A DNA stretch of 64,000 nucleotides from Methanoculleus sp. 7T (lineage in GTDB: Archaea; Halobacteriota; Methanomicrobia; Methanomicrobiales; Methanoculleaceae). Positions 18,010 to 27,559 of the stretch are shown here, in pieces. Position numbers and translations under genes: made by a program. How positions within the stretch are numbered: position 1 is the stretch's first letter; each line of letters starts with the position of its first letter. The notes under the pieces were generated by a model that was not told where the DNA came from, ran no database searches, and saw nothing but the letters and a program-made list of their open reading frames with translations. The stretch lies in NCBI RefSeq assembly GCF_023195915.1, contig NZ_JALPRP010000001.1, positions 1,550,001 to 1,614,000 on the forward strand, given 5' to 3'.

Positions 18010-19158
18010 ATGTACTCGAGACGCATGGACCACCTTCCACCCTACCTTTTTGCACGTATCGACGAGATGAAAGAGGAGAAACTGCGCCAAGGTGTCGACG
18101 TCATCGACCTCGGGGTCGGGGACCCCGACCTCCCCACCCCGCCGCATATCGTGGAGGCGCTCTGCGCTGCGGCCCGGGACCCGAAGAACCACCATTACCC
18201 CTCCTACGCCGGCATGCTCGCCTACCGTGAGGCGGTAGCCGGCTGGTATCAGGATAGGTTCGGGGTCGACCTAGACCCGAAGAAGGAAGTGCTCGCCCTC
18301 ATCGGATCGAAGGAAGGCATCGCACACATCGCCGAGGCGTTCGTCAACCCCGGCGAGGTCGTCCTAGCCGCCGACCCCGGCTACCCCGTCTACAAGACCT
18401 CGACGCTCTTTGCCGAAGGAAAGGTCTACGAGATGCCCATCCGGGCCGAGAACGACTTCCTCCCGGTGCTCGAGGATATTCCCGCCGACGTCGTGAAGCA
18501 GGCGAAGCTGATCTTCATCAACTACCCGAACAACCCCACCGCGGCAACGGCTCCGCTCTCGTTCTTCGAGGAGGTCGTCGAGTTCGCTCGGGAGCACAAC
18601 ATCGTCGTCGTCCACGACAACGCCTACTCCGAGATCACCTTCGACGGCTACCGGGCGCCCTCGTTCCTCGAGGCGGACGGCGCCATGGAGGTCGGCGTCG
18701 AGATGCACTCGCTCTCGAAGACCTACAACATGACCGGGTGGCGGATCGGCATGGCCTGCGGGAACAAAGAGATCATCGCCGGACTCGGGCGGGTCAAGAC
18801 GAACGTCGACTCTGGTGCGTTCAACGCCGTCCAGCACGCCGCGATAACGGCGCTCACCGGCCCCCAGGACTGCGTCGCCAAAGCCTGCTCGATCTATCAG
18901 GAGCGCCGGGACGTGCTTGTTGCAGGGCTCTCCGAGATCGGGTTCGACGTCCGGGCGCCGAAGGCCACGTTCTATGTCTGGGTGCCGGTCGACGACTGCA
19001 TGGCGTTTTCCGCACAACTCCTCGATCAGGCGGGGATCGTCGCTACCCCCGGCGTAGGGTTCGGCAAAAACGGAGAAGGGTTCGTCAGGTTCGCCATCAC
19101 CCGGTCGATCGAGCGGATCCGCGAGGCGGTGGACAGGATGCGGGGGCTCGACCTGTGA
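18010..19158 (+). CDS. dapL: LL-diaminopimelate aminotransferase
   Basis: 382-residue class I PLP aminotransferase that makes LL-diaminopimelate directly from tetrahydrodipicolinate, the DapL route used by many methanogens. Motifs: [46 protein letters not shown] and the PLP lysine in [14 protein letters not shown]. The assignment is strengthened by the four-base overlap (GTGA) with lysA. The ATG at 18010 has no clear Shine-Dalgarno; a second ATG at 18025 is possible. Confidence 0.92.
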   Translation: MYSRRMDHLPPYLFARIDEMKEEKLRQGVDVIDLGVGDPDLPTPPHIVEALCAAARDPKNHHYPSYAGMLAYREAVAGWYQDRFGVDLDPKKEVLALIGSKEGIAHIAEAFVNPGEVVLAADPGYPVYKTSTLFAEGKVYEMPIRAENDFLPVLEDIPADVVKQAKLIFINYPNNPTAATAPLSFFEEVVEFAREHNIVVVHDNAYSEITFDGYRAPSFLEADGAMEVGVEMHSLSKTYNMTGWRIGMACGNKEIIAGLGRVKTNVDSGAFNAVQHAAITALTGPQDCVAKACSIYQERRDVLVAGLSEIGFDVRAPKATFYVWVPVDDCMAFSAQLLDQAGIVATPGVGFGKNGEGFVRFAITRSIERIREAVDRMRGLDL

Positions 19159-20447
19159 TCCTCCCCTCCCACCTCTCGGTCAAGGGGGGCCGCCTCCACA
19201 TAGGCGAGCACGACACGGTGGACCTTGCGGAGCGGTTCGGCACCCCGCTCTACGTCACCGACGAGGAGAGAGTCCGGGAGAACTTCCGGCGCCTCTCTGG
19301 GGCTCTCGCCGCTCACTACCCGAAGGTCAGGGTGCTCTACGCCGCAAAGGCGAACGGCAACCTCGCGATATTCCGGACGCTTGCATCGATGGGCGCCGGG
19401 GCCGACGTCTTCTCGTCCGGGGAACTGACGCTCGCCCTTGCGGCGGGGATGCGCCCCGAGTCGCTCCTCTTCAACGGGAGTTCCAAGAGCCCCGCCGACC
19501 TCGCCCTCGCGGTCGAGAAGGGCGTCCGGGTCTCGGTCGACTCGCTCGACGAACTCCGGCAGCTCGACGCAGCGGCCGCAAAGGCAGGAAAGACCGTAGA
19601 TGTCGCATTCCGGGTCAACCCGGCCATCGACGTCCCCACCCACCCGAAGATCGCCACCGGCCTTGCGACAAGCAAGTTCGGCATCCCGGCAGGAGAGATC
19701 CTCGATGCCTACCGGCAGGCGCTCGCCGCCGAGCATATCAACCCGGTCGGTATCCACTGCCACATAGGCTCGCAGATCCTTGCCGTGGAGCCCTTCGCAC
19801 GCGAGGTCGAGGTGCTGATCGGTGTCGCACGCGACCTCATCGATATCGGGGTCGACCCCTCGTTCATCGATATCGGCGGAGGCCTCGGTATCCCCTACCG
19901 CAGGGAGGCCGACCGGGCCCCGACGCCGGAAGAGTATGCGGGAGCGGTCATGCCGGTCTTCCTGAAGGGCATCCGCGACCTCGGGATCGAGCCCGAACTC
20001 TGGGTCGAGCCCGGCAGATGGCTCGTCGCGGACTCGACGATCCTCCTTGCCCGGGTCAACTCGGTCAAGACCGCCCATAAGACGTTTGCCAACGTCGACG
20101 CCGGGTTCAATCTGCTCGTCCGCCCGACGATGTACGACTCCTACCACGAGGTCGTCGCGGCAAACAAGGCGGATGCGCCCGCAGTGCGGGAGTACTCCAT
20201 CGCTGGACCGATCTGCGAGACCGGCGACGTTCTTGCGAAAGACCGGATGCTTCCCGATCTATCGGCCGGCGACATCATCGCGGTTCTGGACGCCGGGGCC
20301 TATGGGTTTGCGATGTCGTCCCAGTACAACAGCCGCCCCCGGTGCCCCGAAGTGATCCTCTCGGGCAAGAAAGCGGCACTGATGCGCCGGGCCGAGACGA
20401 TCGACGACCTGACCGCCCCCATGACGGTCCCGCCCTGGCAGGCGTAG
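19155..20447 (+). CDS. lysA: Diaminopimelate decarboxylase
   Basis: 430-residue fold-type III PLP enzyme that decarboxylates meso-diaminopimelate to lysine. The PLP lysine is in LYAAKANGN (about residue 61). HIGSQI and GGGLGIPY line the barrel, and [13 protein letters not shown] carries the catalytic cysteine. It starts with GTG inside the end of dapL, so the two final lysine steps are translationally coupled. Confidence 0.96.
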   Translation: MILPSHLSVKGGRLHIGEHDTVDLAERFGTPLYVTDEERVRENFRRLSGALAAHYPKVRVLYAAKANGNLAIFRTLASMGAGADVFSSGELTLALAAGMRPESLLFNGSSKSPADLALAVEKGVRVSVDSLDELRQLDAAAAKAGKTVDVAFRVNPAIDVPTHPKIATGLATSKFGIPAGEILDAYRQALAAEHINPVGIHCHIGSQILAVEPFAREVEVLIGVARDLIDIGVDPSFIDIGGGLGIPYRREADRAPTPEEYAGAVMPVFLKGIRDLGIEPELWVEPGRWLVADSTILLARVNSVKTAHKTFANVDAGFNLLVRPTMYDSYHEVVAANKADAPAVREYSIAGPICETGDVLAKDRMLPDLSAGDIIAVLDAGAYGFAMSSQYNSRPRCPEVILSGKKAALMRRAETIDDLTAPMTVPPWQA

Positions 20448-20463
20448 GAGCGAGAGAGGCAAC

Positions 20464-21738
20464 GTGAAGTTTCATTACCTCCTCGTCGACGACCTCGTAG
20501 GGAAAGAGGAGTTCGAGCGGCGGGTCGAGGAGAAGGTGGCGGAGTCGGGCGACCTGCTGGACGAGCGGACGGCGGCGATGCTGGTCGTCAAAGACCTCGG
20601 GCGGGCGCACATCCGGATACGCGACCTCGCCGAGGCCCCGAGCCTTGCATGCTTCTTTGCAAAGGTGCTCTCCGTCGAGGAGCCCCGGGAGTTCGAGCGG
20701 CCCGACGGCACGACCGGGCTCGTCGCGAACGTGATGGTGGGCGACGAGACCGGCAGAGCGAGGCTGACTCTCTGGGACGAGAAGGCCGGCGGCGTCCGTG
20801 AGATCGAGGCCGGGGACGTGCTCGAGATCCTCGGCCGGCCGAAGGGCGGGGGGAAGGTTCCCGACGTCACCGCCGTCGCCCTCCAGGAGGCATCGTGCGA
20901 GATCACCTGCGAGGAGACAGGACCCGCCGCACTTCCCGAACCCGGGGGAGACCTCGAGGTCAGGATCATCGCCGTCGAGAACCCGCGGACGTTCACCCGG
21001 CGCGACGGGAGCCAGGGCGAGATGGTCGAAGCGGTGATCGGGAGCGAGGACGGCGTCTTCCGGCTCGTCGCTTGGGTCCCGGCCGTCCTTCTCGGGGTGG
21101 AGGCTGGGGAGAACGTCGTCATCCGAGGCGCCGTTCCCCGGGAGAGCGAGCAGGGCATCGAGTACAGCCTCGGCGAGACGGCGTCAGTCCTACCCTCCGA
21201 CCGGGAGATCGTCCTCCCGTTCGAGACCGTCGCCGACGTAGAGGAGGGAGGCTCATACTCGCTTGCCGGAGCGGTTGTGCGCGTGCAACCGTCCCGCTCG
21301 TTCACCACACGGAGCGGAAGGCAGTCCTCGGTCAGGAACCTTGTCGTTGCCGACGAGACCGGGGAGATCCCGGTCGTCGTCTGGGGCGAGAAAGCCGAGG
21401 AGTATCTGGCTCCCGGCGACCAAATCGAGATCTACAACGCGACCGCCCGGCGGGGGCGGTACGGCGACCTCGAACTCCACCTCTCGTGGGGGAGCGCTCT
21501 CATCGTCCTCGCCGAAGAAGAGCAGGAGGTGGAAGTCGTTGGAACGATCATCGCCACAGAGCAGGGAACCTGCATCGATACCGGCGATGCCTGCTATCTC
21601 CTCGCCGAACCGCTACCCGTCGGCTACGAGGTGCGCGCCGAAGGCACCCTGTACCGGGGTGTTATCACCCTGCACCACGTCGAGGCCACGTTGCCTGATC
21701 GGAACGATCTCCAGTGCCGTCTGGATCGGTTCTCCTGA
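20464..21738 (+). CDS. rpa: Replication protein A-type single-stranded DNA-binding protein
   Basis: 424-residue protein with at least three OB folds (about 65-165, 170-270, 275-365), each recognisable by an R.F.R.DG...V.N..V.DETG..R...W pattern. Archaeal RPA coats single-stranded DNA in replication and recombination. No C-terminal zinc finger is visible, unlike some methanogen RPA paralogues. The GTG start follows GAGAGG. It lies upstream of radA, fitting a recombination module, though an AT-rich 118-base gap separates them. Confidence 0.9.
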   Translation: MKFHYLLVDDLVGKEEFERRVEEKVAESGDLLDERTAAMLVVKDLGRAHIRIRDLAEAPSLACFFAKVLSVEEPREFERPDGTTGLVANVMVGDETGRARLTLWDEKAGGVREIEAGDVLEILGRPKGGGKVPDVTAVALQEASCEITCEETGPAALPEPGGDLEVRIIAVENPRTFTRRDGSQGEMVEAVIGSEDGVFRLVAWVPAVLLGVEAGENVVIRGAVPRESEQGIEYSLGETASVLPSDREIVLPFETVADVEEGGSYSLAGAVVRVQPSRSFTTRSGRQSSVRNLVVADETGEIPVVVWGEKAEEYLAPGDQIEIYNATARRGRYGDLELHLSWGSALIVLAEEEQEVEVVGTIIATEQGTCIDTGDACYLLAEPLPVGYEVRAEGTLYRGVITLHHVEATLPDRNDLQCRLDRFS

Positions 21739-21856
21739 AGATCCCGATCCCGGACCTTCACTTTCACCCCGCACGGCGAGCGAACTTTATGCCTCCGGTT
21801 GCACACTCTTAGTGTAGCACAGCAGAACAGACAGAAGAGATCAAGTGAGGATTGAG
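21739..21856 (+). promoter_or_regulatory. radA promoter region
   Basis: A gap of 118 bases with a TATA-like AACTTTATGCC near 21783 and GTGAGG at about 21845-21850, six bases before the chosen radA ATG. No gene here. Confidence 0.35.
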
Positions 21857-22831
21857 ATGACAGAGATTGATCTTGAAGATTTACCCGGCGTCGGCCCGAC
21901 AACTGCCGACAAGCTCCGCGAGGCCGGATACGGCACCGTCGAGAGCATCGCAACAGCCACCACGTCCGATCTCGCCGAAGCGGCGGAGATCGGCGAGGGG
22001 ACCGCCAAGAAGGTGATCCTCGCCGCCAGGAAGATGGCGGATATCGGCGGGTTCAAGACGGGCCGGGATATCATGGATAAAAGGAAAGACATCAAGAAAC
22101 TGAAGACACTGGTCCCCGAGTTCGACGAACTGGTCGGCGGGGGTCTTGAGACGCAGGCAATAACCGAGGTCTACGGAGAGTTCGGGTCCGGAAAGAGCCA
22201 GCTCGTCCACCAGATGGCCGTCAACGCCCAGCTGCCCGAGGAACTCGGGGGCCTGCACGGAAGTGTCATCTACGTCGATACCGAGAACACGTTCCGCCCC
22301 GAGCGTATCGAGCAGATGGTCGACGGGCTCCCGGAGGAGGCGGATCTCGGCCCGATGGAGGATATCCTCGAGCGGATCCATGTCGCCAGGGCCCACAGCT
22401 CCGACCACCAGATGCTGCTCCTCGACACCGCACGGGAACTCGCAAACGACCTGCGGAGCTCCGACTACCCGGTCAGACTCTTCGTCATCGACTCGCTGAC
22501 GTCTCTCTTCCGTTCGGAGTACGCAGGACGCGGCACCCTTGCCGCCAGGCAACAGAAACTGAACCGCCACATGCACGACCTCCTGAAACTGATCGACGAC
22601 CACAACGCGGTCGGCCTCGTGACCAACCAGGTGATGTCGAACCCGGCCGTCCTCTTCGGCGACCCGACAAAACCGATCGGCGGCAACATCGTCGGCCACA
22701 CCGCGACCTTCCGGCTCTACCTCCGGAAGAGCAAGGGCGGTAAAAGGGTCGCCCGCCTCGTAGACAGCCCCAACCTCCCCGAGGGCGAGGCGGCGTTCAT
22801 GGTCGAGCAGGCGGGACTCAAGCCGTGCTGA
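21857..22831 (+). CDS. radA: DNA repair and recombination protein RadA
   Basis: Archaeal RecA/Rad51 recombinase of 324 residues that forms filaments on single-stranded DNA. The N-terminal helix-hairpin-helix domain has [16 protein letters not shown]. The ATPase core has Walker [10 protein letters not shown] and Walker [20 protein letters not shown], and the C-terminus carries [12 protein letters not shown] chose ATG 21857 over an in-frame GTG at 21845 because GTGAGG is then placed as ribosome-binding site and the N-terminus matches the family. It overlaps the next gene by seven bases. Confidence 0.96.
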   Translation: MTEIDLEDLPGVGPTTADKLREAGYGTVESIATATTSDLAEAAEIGEGTAKKVILAARKMADIGGFKTGRDIMDKRKDIKKLKTLVPEFDELVGGGLETQAITEVYGEFGSGKSQLVHQMAVNAQLPEELGGLHGSVIYVDTENTFRPERIEQMVDGLPEEADLGPMEDILERIHVARAHSSDHQMLLLDTARELANDLRSSDYPVRLFVIDSLTSLFRSEYAGRGTLAARQQKLNRHMHDLLKLIDDHNAVGLVTNQVMSNPAVLFGDPTKPIGGNIVGHTATFRLYLRKSKGGKRVARLVDSPNLPEGEAAFMVEQAGLKPC

Positions 22832-23529
22832 AGGCGCTCGTAACCGACGTCGACGGCACCATCACCGACCGGCGGCGGCGGATCAACACCCGCGCCGTCG
22901 AGGCCGTCCGGACCCTCGTCGACGCCGGCGTTGCGGTGGTGCTTGCAAGCGGCAACACCGTCTGCTTTATGGACGGGCTCTGTAAGATGGTCGGGACTGA
23001 CGGGACCATCATCGGCGAGAACGGCGGCGTATACCGGAGGGGGTTTTCGGGCACCCTCCACATCCCCGGCGACCAGAAGGCTTGCTTGGAGGCGTTCGAG
23101 GTCCTCAAAGACTATTTTGCCGAGCAGGGGATCGGGCTCGAACTCCTCAGCGCGCAGTACCGGTTCGCCGACGTGGCCTTCGCCCGCAATATCGACGCCG
23201 ATGAGGCAAGAGCAGTCGTCAGAGACCGACACCTCCCCGTCCGGGTGCTGGATACGGGGTTTGCGATCCACCTCCAGGCGCTCGGCGTGAGCAAGGGGAC
23301 GGCGATGCGGGAACTCGCCGGAGATATGGGACTTCGCTCAGACGAGATTATGGCAATCGGGGACTCTGAGAACGATATCGAGATGCTCAAGGCCGCCGGC
23401 GTCGGCGTAGCGGTTGCAAACGCCCCGACATCGACCCAATCGGCGGCGGACTGGGTATCACGGGAGACGTATGGGGACGGATTCGTAGAAGCGATAAAAA
23501 AGTATTATCCCGATCTCTTCAGCAGGTAG
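22825..23529 (+). CDS. pgp: Phosphoglycolate phosphatase (archaeal HAD, Cof-type)
   Basis: 234-residue HAD-superfamily phosphatase removing phosphate from 2-phosphoglycolate. Motif I is DVDGTITD (nucleophile Asp near residue 8), motif II is VLASGNT, and motif IV is [12 protein letters not shown]. The cap is the archaeal TA0175-like type. GTG start, overlapping radA by seven bases. Its end overlaps the convergent PRC-barrel gene by 25 bases. Confidence 0.9.
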   Translation: MLKALVTDVDGTITDRRRRINTRAVEAVRTLVDAGVAVVLASGNTVCFMDGLCKMVGTDGTIIGENGGVYRRGFSGTLHIPGDQKACLEAFEVLKDYFAEQGIGLELLSAQYRFADVAFARNIDADEARAVVRDRHLPVRVLDTGFAIHLQALGVSKGTAMRELAGDMGLRSDEIMAIGDSENDIEMLKAAGVGVAVANAPTSTQSAADWVSRETYGDGFVEAIKKYYPDLFSR

Positions 23530-23762
23530 CGGTCGACGACGATATAATCTTTTATGTCCTTCACGGCCTCGAACGGCACGAACATCTTGTCCCCATCGGT
23601 CCTGTAGCCTTCGGTCCTGAAGGTGTCGTCCGGTTTGACGATCAGGTCGACAACCTGCCCGGTATCGAGGTCAACCATGACGTTCTTGATGGTCCCGATG
23701 AGCATACCGTCATTACTCATCACTCTCTTCCTGGCAAGGGTACGGCAGAACGTTTTGCTCAT
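23505..23762 (-). CDS. PRC-barrel domain protein
   Basis: 85-residue single-domain protein of the PRC-barrel family (photosynthetic reaction centre H/RimM-like), common in archaea and of unknown role; family members have been linked to RNA processing and cell division. Visible: GMLIGTIKNVMVDLDTGQV and VPFEAVKDIKDYIVVD strands. The promoter on the minus strand is AT-rich (about 23785-23815), suggesting a short leader. Confidence 0.88.
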   Translation of the reverse strand: MSKTFCRTLARKRVMSNDGMLIGTIKNVMVDLDTGQVVDLIVKPDDTFRTEGYRTDGDKMFVPFEAVKDIKDYIVVDRYLLKRSG

Positions 23763-24033
23763 AGAGAGCGTGGGGCGTTTGTACTATTTAAGTTTTATAA
23801 ATTTCTCAAAATCCTCTAAATACGGCTTTCCGATATATCCGTCCGGGCCGAGTGCCGCCGCTGCCGGTGGCCGAACGGGCGGGGGACCGGTCCCACGCAA
23901 AGGCGCGGCACGGGATTTGCGGAATTAAGACTTATGCGGTGCTAGGATGCGCGGTACGATGGAGTTCGGTGCTCGGGTATGGTGAAACCGACTCCGTCTT
24001 GGATTATTACATAAAATAGGAGTTGGAGTTGGT
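23763..24033. other. Intergenic region between the PRC-barrel and histone genes
   Basis: 271 bases with no gene I can support. It holds the AT-rich promoter of the PRC-barrel gene (23785-23815), a palindromic GGGACCGGTCCC element near 23884, and a tandem GGAGTT repeat near 24020 just past the histone stop. Confidence 0.4.
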
Positions 24034-24243
24034 TCATTTCACGGTCTCGGCCGCCATTCGGACATCGGTTGCCTTGACCGTCTTCCTGCCTGCGTGTCCC
24101 GCGAGCTTGATCGCCTCTTTTGCGATACGGGACGCGTACTGCTCCATCAGTTTTGCGAGCTCTTCATTGGCGTCGGAACTCACTCGTTCCGCGCCCGACT
24201 TCTTCACGATTCTGCCAACAGGTGCCAGAGGTATATCTGTCAT
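24034..24243 (-). CDS. Archaeal histone
   Basis: 69-residue single histone-fold protein that wraps DNA. It starts with the near-invariant PLAPVGRIVKKSGAERVS and continues through helix 2 (ANEELAKLMEQYASRIAKEAIKLA) and HAGRKTVKATDVRMA to the end. Length and sequence are typical of HMf-type histones; no tails. GGGGGA about 13 bases upstream may be the ribosome-binding site. The 5' leader carries a perfect inverted repeat (separate entry). Confidence 0.97.
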   Translation of the reverse strand: MTDIPLAPVGRIVKKSGAERVSSDANEELAKLMEQYASRIAKEAIKLAGHAGRKTVKATDVRMAAETVK

Positions 24244-24266
24244 GATCTCATTTCCCCCTTTTTATT

Positions 24267-24299
24267 GAGCTCTGTGAAATGTAATCTCAAACAGAGCTC
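24267..24299 (-). promoter_or_regulatory. Inverted repeat in the histone 5' leader
   Basis: GAGCTCTGT at 24267-24275 and its exact complement ACAGAGCTC at 24291-24299 form a nine-base stem with a 15-base spacer, 24 to 56 bases before the histone start. A TATA-like box on the minus strand lies at about 24326-24336, so the repeat falls within or at the start of the transcript. It could be a hairpin or an operator. Confidence 0.55.
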
Positions 24300-24387
24300 G
24301 TTTTACAGAAGCACCATAGGTATCCTCATATAAATAGTTATCCGTCTCCGGAGGGGTTGGAGCGCCAAATTCAGAACGTGGAGGGGA

Positions 24388-25266
24388 TCAAAGTGAGGGA
24401 AAGACCCGAATAATATCGGTCTGGGTAACGATCCCGATAGGCTTGCCGCCCTCGACCACGATCAGCCTCCCGATCTCCCGTTCCTTGAACCGACCCACGA
24501 GTTCGTAGAGCCGGATCGACGCCGGCGCTTCCACCACATCGGTGGTCATGATGCCGGAGACGGGCGCCTCCAGCGTCTGCCCCTCGTCGAGGGCGCGGGC
24601 GACATCGCTCAATGTCACGATGCCCGCGAGGTCGCCGTTCTCCATCACCGGCGCTCCGTGGATATGGTGTTCGTTGAAGAGACGGACCGCATCCCGGAGG
24701 GTGGCGGAGCGCGGCAGGGTCAGAAGCGGGGTGCTCATGTAGTGCTTGATCGGCTTTTTCGGCAGGGATATCATCTCCGAGACGCTGATCAGGAGCGCCT
24801 GTTGGTTCTCATCCATCCCGAAGACCTCGCCGCGGACGAGGAGTTTATTCACCGGCGTAGGTCCGATTGAGACCATATCCCCCACTTTGAAGAGTTTCAC
24901 GCTCCCGATGATCTTGACCATCGCCTGACAGAGGTCCGGATGGCAGAGGGTGGTGAAACCGAGTTCCGCGACCCTGACCCCCTTCACCTTCTCGCCGTCG
25001 CGGAGGATCTGCACCTCCGACTGGTGCTCGAGGTCTCCGAGGTTCAACTCCTTATATGCGCGTGCGGTCGGGCTATAACCGCCTTTTGGGCCGGGTACGC
25101 CGTCTACGAGCCCGAGCGCCTTCAACGCCTGCATCTGGTTGCGGACTGTGCCGGGGTTGCGCTTCAGCACATCCGCAATCTCCTCACCTTTTATAGCATG
25201 AGATGACTGATGATATAAGGTAATCAGGGTTATCAGGATATCTTTCTGAATCGGGGAGAGATCCAT
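24388..25266 (-). CDS. HTH-CBS domain transcriptional regulator
   Basis: 292-residue predicted regulator. The N-terminal winged helix-turn-helix is at about residues 3-65 (ADVLKRNPGTVRNQMQALKALGLV). A middle domain of about 100 residues follows, then two CBS domains at about 170-225 and 235-290 with the GIVTLSDV and GIVTQTDIIRV signatures that bind adenine nucleotides. Family members are annotated as IMP-dehydrogenase-related proteins but lack the enzyme. ATG 25266 is 27 bases from the centre of the shared TATA box, fitting a leaderless transcript; an earlier ATG is at 25272. Confidence 0.88.
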   Translation of the reverse strand: MDLSPIQKDILITLITLYHQSSHAIKGEEIADVLKRNPGTVRNQMQALKALGLVDGVPGPKGGYSPTARAYKELNLGDLEHQSEVQILRDGEKVKGVRVAELGFTTLCHPDLCQAMVKIIGSVKLFKVGDMVSIGPTPVNKLLVRGEVFGMDENQQALLISVSEMISLPKKPIKHYMSTPLLTLPRSATLRDAVRLFNEHHIHGAPVMENGDLAGIVTLSDVARALDEGQTLEAPVSGIMTTDVVEAPASIRLYELVGRFKEREIGRLIVVEGGKPIGIVTQTDIIRVFPSL

Positions 25267-25288
25267 AATCATCAGTCATAATACGTTG

Positions 25289-25297
25289 TTTAAATAC
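25289..25297. promoter_or_regulatory. Palindromic TATA box shared by two divergent genes
   Basis: TTTAAATAC, with a palindromic TTTAAA core, sits midway between the CBS regulator (minus) and NOG1 (plus). Start codons lie 22-27 bases from it on both sides, so both transcripts would be leaderless or nearly so. Confidence 0.45.
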
Positions 25298-25314
25298 ATT
25301 AGGTTGTGCGTGCA

Positions 25315-26295
25315 GTGGAGTTTGAAGTTATCCCGACCGTTCCGACGGCAGACGAAGTCCTCGACCGCAGTCTTCGCAGGGCTGCGGCCAAGAAGAAACT
25401 GAAGATCAACGTCGATCGGGCGAACGAGGAGTTCGTGCGAGCGGTCGCGAGCGCCATCCACGACAAGTTAAAGAGCGTAGTCAGTTCGTTTCCGAGTTTC
25501 GAGCGCCTTCCTCCCTTTTATCAGGAGGTGGCCGACATCCTCGTCTCGCTCGACCGGCTGAAACGGTCCCTCGGCGCCGTCACGTGGGCGGCGGACCAAG
25601 TCTGGGTCATCGGCTCCGGCTACGCCCGCAGCATGCGCTCTGCGGACGATACTGGCCCGATACGGCGACAGGCTGTTGCCCGCATCGCCTCCGTCGTCCA
25701 CCAAGTCGAAGACGACCTTCTCTTCCTCAACGAGGCAAGGAACATCCTCCGGAAACTCCCGCACGTGAGCGAGGACGAGTTCACCGTGGTGGTGGCGGGA
25801 TACCCCAACGTCGGCAAATCTTCGTTTATCAGGCTCGTCTCCACAGCGGAACCCGAGATCGCCGCCTACCCCTTCACCACCAAAGGGATCATCGTCGGCC
25901 ACCGCGATATCGGGAAGCGTGAACGAGTCCAGTTCATCGATACACCCGGAGTCCTCGAACGGCCGGCCGATGAGAGGAACCCCATCGAGCGGCAGGCGGT
26001 AAGCGCCATCATCAACACGGCAGACGTCGTGCTCTTCATCATCGACGCAAGCGAGCACTGCGGCTACGCACTCGACGATCAACTCCGGCTCCAGAACGAG
26101 ATTGCCCAACTCGTCGACGTCCCGGTGGTGACGGCCGCAAATAAGGCGGACATCCGGGGGATCGAGGGCTACCCCGCGATGTCCACGCTCACCGGCGAGG
26201 GGGTGGAGGAGATGCTCGACCTCTTGCTCAGATACAGAAAGGACACCAAGCAAGCGAGCCTGCGAGAACCGCCCCAATCAGAAACCCAAGAATAG
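25315..26295 (+). CDS. NOG1-family GTPase (ribosome large-subunit assembly)
   Basis: 326-residue archaeal short form of Nog1, an Obg-class GTPase involved in 60S/50S assembly. G1 is GYPNVGKSSFI (near residue 160), followed by G2 PFTTKGI, G3 DTPGVLE and G4 NKADI. The N-terminal helical domain starts EFEVIPTVPTADEVLDRS, the conserved Nog1 beginning, which favours GTG 25315 over GTG 25306. The 3' end overlaps the convergent presenilin-like gene by 68 bases. Confidence 0.92.
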   Translation: MEFEVIPTVPTADEVLDRSLRRAAAKKKLKINVDRANEEFVRAVASAIHDKLKSVVSSFPSFERLPPFYQEVADILVSLDRLKRSLGAVTWAADQVWVIGSGYARSMRSADDTGPIRRQAVARIASVVHQVEDDLLFLNEARNILRKLPHVSEDEFTVVVAGYPNVGKSSFIRLVSTAEPEIAAYPFTTKGIIVGHRDIGKRERVQFIDTPGVLERPADERNPIERQAVSAIINTADVVLFIIDASEHCGYALDDQLRLQNEIAQLVDVPVVTAANKADIRGIEGYPAMSTLTGEGVEEMLDLLLRYRKDTKQASLREPPQSETQE

Positions 26296-27139
26296 CCCCG
26301 CCGTTCAAGGGCGGGAGCCCCGCTTGGGGTTTACCTTTGTTGACGAAGTAGAGGAGTGCGGCAAGGCCTGCAAGCGATCCCAGCATTGCGCCGAGCGTCG
26401 GCGCCGAGAGGACCCAGAGGACGGCGGGCGCATCCACAAATACGTGCGACGACGCGACAAGGATGGAGGGCATGATCAGGTCGCCCATACCCATGATGAA
26501 CGCGCCGCGCTCCTCCCCTTCTCCCATGCCGATACCCTCACGCCGGAACGAGTAGTCCGCCCTCTTCGGGACCACGACCATGATGGGGGCCTTGGTCTCG
26601 AGGACGCCCTCGGCGAGCGTGATCATGTGTTTTGTCCGGTAGACCGATATGGCGTCGTAGACCGCAAGCAGCACGAGCAGCACGAGCACCGGCAGGACGG
26701 CGAGGGATATTCCGAAGATGGACGCAACGCCGGCTGATATCAGCACGCCGAGGGTATCGATGACGTACCACTCTGGGTAGAGGTAGAGAAGCGCCGTCGC
26801 TGCCCCGGCACCGATGAGCGTCCCGAAGACGGCGGCATCGGTCGCGCCGAGCGCAAGGATGGAAAGCGCTCCGAAGATGTAGAGGAACGTCATGAAGATG
26901 GCGAAACCGATGAAGGCGGCGATGAAGCGCCGACCCCCCACCCGGATCAGGAGGAGCAGAATCAGCGTGAAAACAAGCAGCATCCCTATGAATATCAAGG
27001 GATTCGCAACTGACTCGGGGTCTTCGAACGCCACAAGCCCCGCAGCCTGCATGGGCGTGACGAGGATGATGGCGATGACCTGGACAAAGAGGAGCATGAG
27101 GGGCATTCCAAGAAGCGGCAGCCAGTCACGTATCTGCAT
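26228..27139 (-). CDS. Presenilin/SPP-like intramembrane aspartyl protease (A22)
   Basis: 303-residue polytopic membrane protease with nine predicted helices. The catalytic YD motif (AVYDAISVY) places Asp at residue 162 and the GxGD motif (MGMGDLIMP) places Asp at residue 220, counting from the second of two Met codons. These are the positions known for the crystallised Methanoculleus marisnigri homologue, and this supports the start at 27139. Near the C-terminus GLPPLNGG occupies the place of the PAL motif. Cleaves substrates within the membrane; the natural substrate is unknown. Confidence 0.94.
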   Translation of the reverse strand: MQIRDWLPLLGMPLMLLFVQVIAIILVTPMQAAGLVAFEDPESVANPLIFIGMLLVFTLILLLLIRVGGRRFIAAFIGFAIFMTFLYIFGALSILALGATDAAVFGTLIGAGAATALLYLYPEWYVIDTLGVLISAGVASIFGISLAVLPVLVLLVLLAVYDAISVYRTKHMITLAEGVLETKAPIMVVVPKRADYSFRREGIGMGEGEERGAFIMGMGDLIMPSILVASSHVFVDAPAVLWVLSAPTLGAMLGSLAGLAALLYFVNKGKPQAGLPPLNGGAILGFLIGAVLAGSLAWCPFCI

Positions 27140-27196
27140 CATAAAACTCCATTCATTTTAGGTAGGTTAATTAATGCATCCTCATCACTTTAAAAT

Positions 27197-27511
27197 ATGG
27201 AGATTCGCGAACTCATCGGCGACATTGTTCTCACCATCGTGATGGTGGTCTCCACCGTCGTGCTGGTGATGCGGTTCTGGCAGGACCTGATCATAGCGGT
27301 TGCTGCAACGTTCATGATGCTCTCTCTCGGGGGACTGCTCATCTCTCTCGGTATGAAGATCGTGAGCCTCGAACAGAGTGTCGCACAGCGGGAGCGCACC
27401 ATGCGCGTGAACATGGAAGAGATGGGGAAGACGATGAGCGCCAAATACGATAATACGGTGAGCCACATCGAGGGAATCGTCGACGGTCTCTCTCGGCGAA
27501 TGTATCGGTGA
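27197..27511 (+). CDS. Small membrane protein with two helices and a C-terminal amphipathic helix
   Basis: 104 residues: two hydrophobic helices (about 8-28 and 32-54) followed by a charged helical tail (EQSVAQRERTMRVNMEEMGK) likely to form a coiled coil in the cytoplasm. No family recognised. It lies 57 bases from the divergent protease gene and 48 bases upstream of fen, so it may be co-transcribed with the latter. Confidence 0.75.
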   Translation: MEIRELIGDIVLTIVMVVSTVVLVMRFWQDLIIAVAATFMMLSLGGLLISLGMKIVSLEQSVAQRERTMRVNMEEMGKTMSAKYDNTVSHIEGIVDGLSRRMYR

Positions 27512-27559
27512 ACCCGATCGCCATCTTAATGGCCTCTTCCCGACTTATGAGTAGGTAGC

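Noticed and set aside
23884-23896. Palindromic GGGACCGGTCCC as a regulatory site
   Set aside because: Single short palindrome between genes with no link to either promoter; similar C/G-rich tracts near 11100 and 45855 do not align convincingly.
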